Source: Oharaeibacter diazotrophicus
Lineage (GTDB): Bacteria > Pseudomonadota > Alphaproteobacteria > Rhizobiales > Pleomorphomonadaceae
Assembly: GCF_004362745.1 (NCBI RefSeq)
Contig: NZ_SNXY01000008.1
Span: 372,001 to 436,000, forward strand
DNA: 64,000 nt
Direction of reading: 5' to 3'
The stretch's first letter is position 1; every line of letters starts with the position of its first letter. The position numbers and the translations under genes were made by a program. The notes beneath the pieces were generated by a model. That model made no database searches and was not told the origin of the DNA. It saw only the letters and a program-made list of their open reading frames with translations. Shown here piece by piece: positions 62,666 through 64,000 of the stretch.

Positions 62666-64000
62666 TCAGCGGTCGAGGCCGGCGACCAGCATGTACTTCT
62701 TCTCCACGAACTCATCGATGCCGTGGTGCGAGCCCTCGCGGCCGTTGCCGCTCTCCTTGATGCCGCCGAAGGGGGCGAGTTCGGTGGAGATCAGGCCCGA
62801 GTTGATGCCGACCATTCCGTACTGCAGCTTCTCGGCGACGCGGAAGATCCGGCCGACGTCGCGCGAGAAGAAGTAGGAGGCGAGGCCGAACTCGGTGTCG
62901 TTGGCCCAGGCGACCACCTGCTCCTCGGTGTCGAACGGGAACACCGGGGCGACCGGGCCGAAGGTCTCCTCCTTGGACACCTTCATGTCCTGGGTGACGC
63001 CGGAGAGCACGGTCGGCTCGAAGAAGGTACCGCCGCGGGCGTGGCGCTTGCCGCCGAGCACCACCTCGGCGCCCTTGGCGAGGGCGTCGGCGAGATGCTC
63101 CTCGACCTTGGCGACCGCCTTCTCGGTGATCAGCGGGCCCTGGGTGACGCCGGGCTCGGTGCCGACGCCGACCTCGAGCTTGGCGACCGCGGCGGTCAGC
63201 TTGGCGACGAAGGCGTCGTAGACGCCGCGCTGGACGTAGAGCCGGTTGGCGCAGACGCAGGTCTGGCCCATGTTGCGGAACTTCGAGACCATCGCGCCCT
63301 CGACCGCGGCGTCGAGGTCGGCGTCGTCGAAGACGATGAAGGGCGCGTTGCCGCCGAGTTCGAGCGCGGTGCGCTTCAGCGTGCCGGTGCACTGCTTGGC
63401 CAGCAGCTTGCCGACGGCGGTGGAGCCGGTGAAGGAGACGAGGCGGACGGCCGGGTGCGAGGTCATCACCTCGCCGATCGGCGGGGCGTGGCCGGTGACG
63501 AAGGAGAGGACGCCGGCCGGCAGGCCGGCACGCGCGCCGAGTTCGGCGAGGGCGAGCGCCGTCAGCGGGGTCTCGAGCGCCGGCTTGACCACCGCGGTGC
63601 AGCCGACCGCGAGCGCCGGGGCGATCTTGCGGGTGATCATCGCCGCCGGGAAGTTCCACGGCGTGATCGCGCAGACGACGCCGATCGGCTGGCGGATCAC
63701 CAGGATGCGGGCGTCGGCGCGGTGCGAGGGCAGCGTCTCGCCGTAAACGCGCTTGGCCTCCTCGGCGTAGAACTCGATGTAGGCGGCGGCGTAGTCGATC
63801 TCGCCGCGGGCCTCGGCGATCGGCTTGCCCTGCTCGGTGGTCAGGATCAGCGCGAGGTCGTCGCGGTTGGCGACGATCAGGTCGAACCAGCGCCGGAGCA
63901 CCGCGGAGCGCTCCTTGGCGGTCTTCGCCGCCCACGGGCCCATGGCCTTCTCGGCGGCGTCGATGGCGGCGGCGGTCTCGGCGGCGCCGAAGTTCGGCAC
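62666..64000 (-). CDS. gabD: Succinate-semialdehyde dehydrogenase (5' end beyond the window)
   Basis: The C-terminal 444 residues of an NAD(P)-dependent aldehyde dehydrogenase of the GabD type, which oxidises succinate semialdehyde in 4-aminobutyrate breakdown. The Asn motif is TPWNFPAAMI near residue 118 of the visible part, the Glu is in TALELGGNAPF near 215, and the catalytic Cys is in NMGQTCVCANR near 250, with the second Cys two residues on that is usual for this group. The visible part begins inside the family (PNFGAAETAAAI), so about 40 residues are cut off by the edge. The terminator at 62629-62658 follows. Confidence 0.93.
   Translation of the reverse strand: MPNFGAAETAAAIDAAEKAMGPWAAKTAKERSAVLRRWFDLIVANRDDLALILTTEQGKPIAEARGEIDYAAAYIEFYAEEAKRVYGETLPSHRADARILVIRQPIGVVCAITPWNFPAAMITRKIAPALAVGCTAVVKPALETPLTALALAELGARAGLPAGVLSFVTGHAPPIGEVMTSHPAVRLVSFTGSTAVGKLLAKQCTGTLKRTALELGGNAPFIVFDDADLDAAVEGAMVSKFRNMGQTCVCANRLYVQRGVYDAFVAKLTAAVAKLEVGVGTEPGVTQGPLITEKAVAKVEEHLADALAKGAEVVLGGKRHARGGTFFEPTVLSGVTQDMKVSKEETFGPVAPVFPFDTEEQVVAWANDTEFGLASYFFSRDVGRIFRVAEKLQYGMVGINSGLISTELAPFGGIKESGNGREGSHHGIDEFVEKKYMLVAGLDR

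Overview
This is a 64 kb window from a high-GC alphaproteobacterium, most likely of the order Hyphomicrobiales. The evidence is a giant cyclic beta-1,2-glucan synthase (NdvB), an alphaproteobacterial-type pyruvate carboxylase, a DUF6165 protein, a DeoR/GlpR-type regulator and a host-attachment family protein. No species-level call is possible from the sequence alone.

Layout. (1) 1-8.3 kb, minus strand: ndvB, running off the left edge, with two small conserved proteins upstream (8.4-8.8 kb). (2) 9.3-15.3 kb, plus strand: a stress and envelope run of a cold-shock protein, two small unknowns, a fatty acid desaturase, a transglutaminase-like protein, the Na+/H+ antiporter NhaA, a ribbon-helix-helix regulator behind an 18-bp perfect palindrome, and a PHB-depolymerase-type esterase. 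(3) 15.6-22.8 kb: accessory DNA with unknown proteins, a soluble FtsH-like AAA+/M41 protease paired with a DUF6634-like protein, an XRE regulator, a 21-bp-phased iteron region of about 420 bp, and an AT-hook protein of unknown function. (4) 23.0-37.6 kb: a class 1 DISARM anti-phage system (drmD, drmMI, drmA, drmB) without drmC. It is split between drmMI and drmA by a ~2 kb module: a divergent 76-aa protein, an XRE-ImmA/IrrE fusion and a PIN-domain protein. (5) 37.6-39.8 kb: a large tyrosine recombinase next to tRNA-Ser(CGA), which marks the right boundary of a genomic island. (6) 40.1-64 kb: ordinary chromosome, with a receiver protein lacking its phospho-acceptor Asp, a GH25 lysozyme lipoprotein, DUF6165, an SDR, a semialdehyde dehydrogenase plus aldose 1-epimerase, a GlpR-like regulator with a BadF-type kinase, opgGH, pyc, a host-attachment protein, a DUF1194 protein, an inositol monophosphatase relative, a PAS-PAS-GGDEF protein, a DHA2 efflux pump and a succinate-semialdehyde dehydrogenase cut by the right edge.

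How it fits together. The main candidate for something undescribed is the DISARM locus with an embedded regulatory or addiction module. The PIN gene stops inside the GTG start of drmA, so the module is translationally coupled to the DISARM core. The XRE-ImmA gene is preceded by overlapping inverted repeats, which suggests that drmA-drmB can be driven from an internal, protease-switchable promoter. The second candidate is the iteron region, with an adjacent AT-rich stretch and an unknown AT-hook protein; it looks like a replication or partition control region, but no known initiator is recognisable. The left end of the island was not found: I saw no second copy of the tRNA-Ser 3' end in the window.
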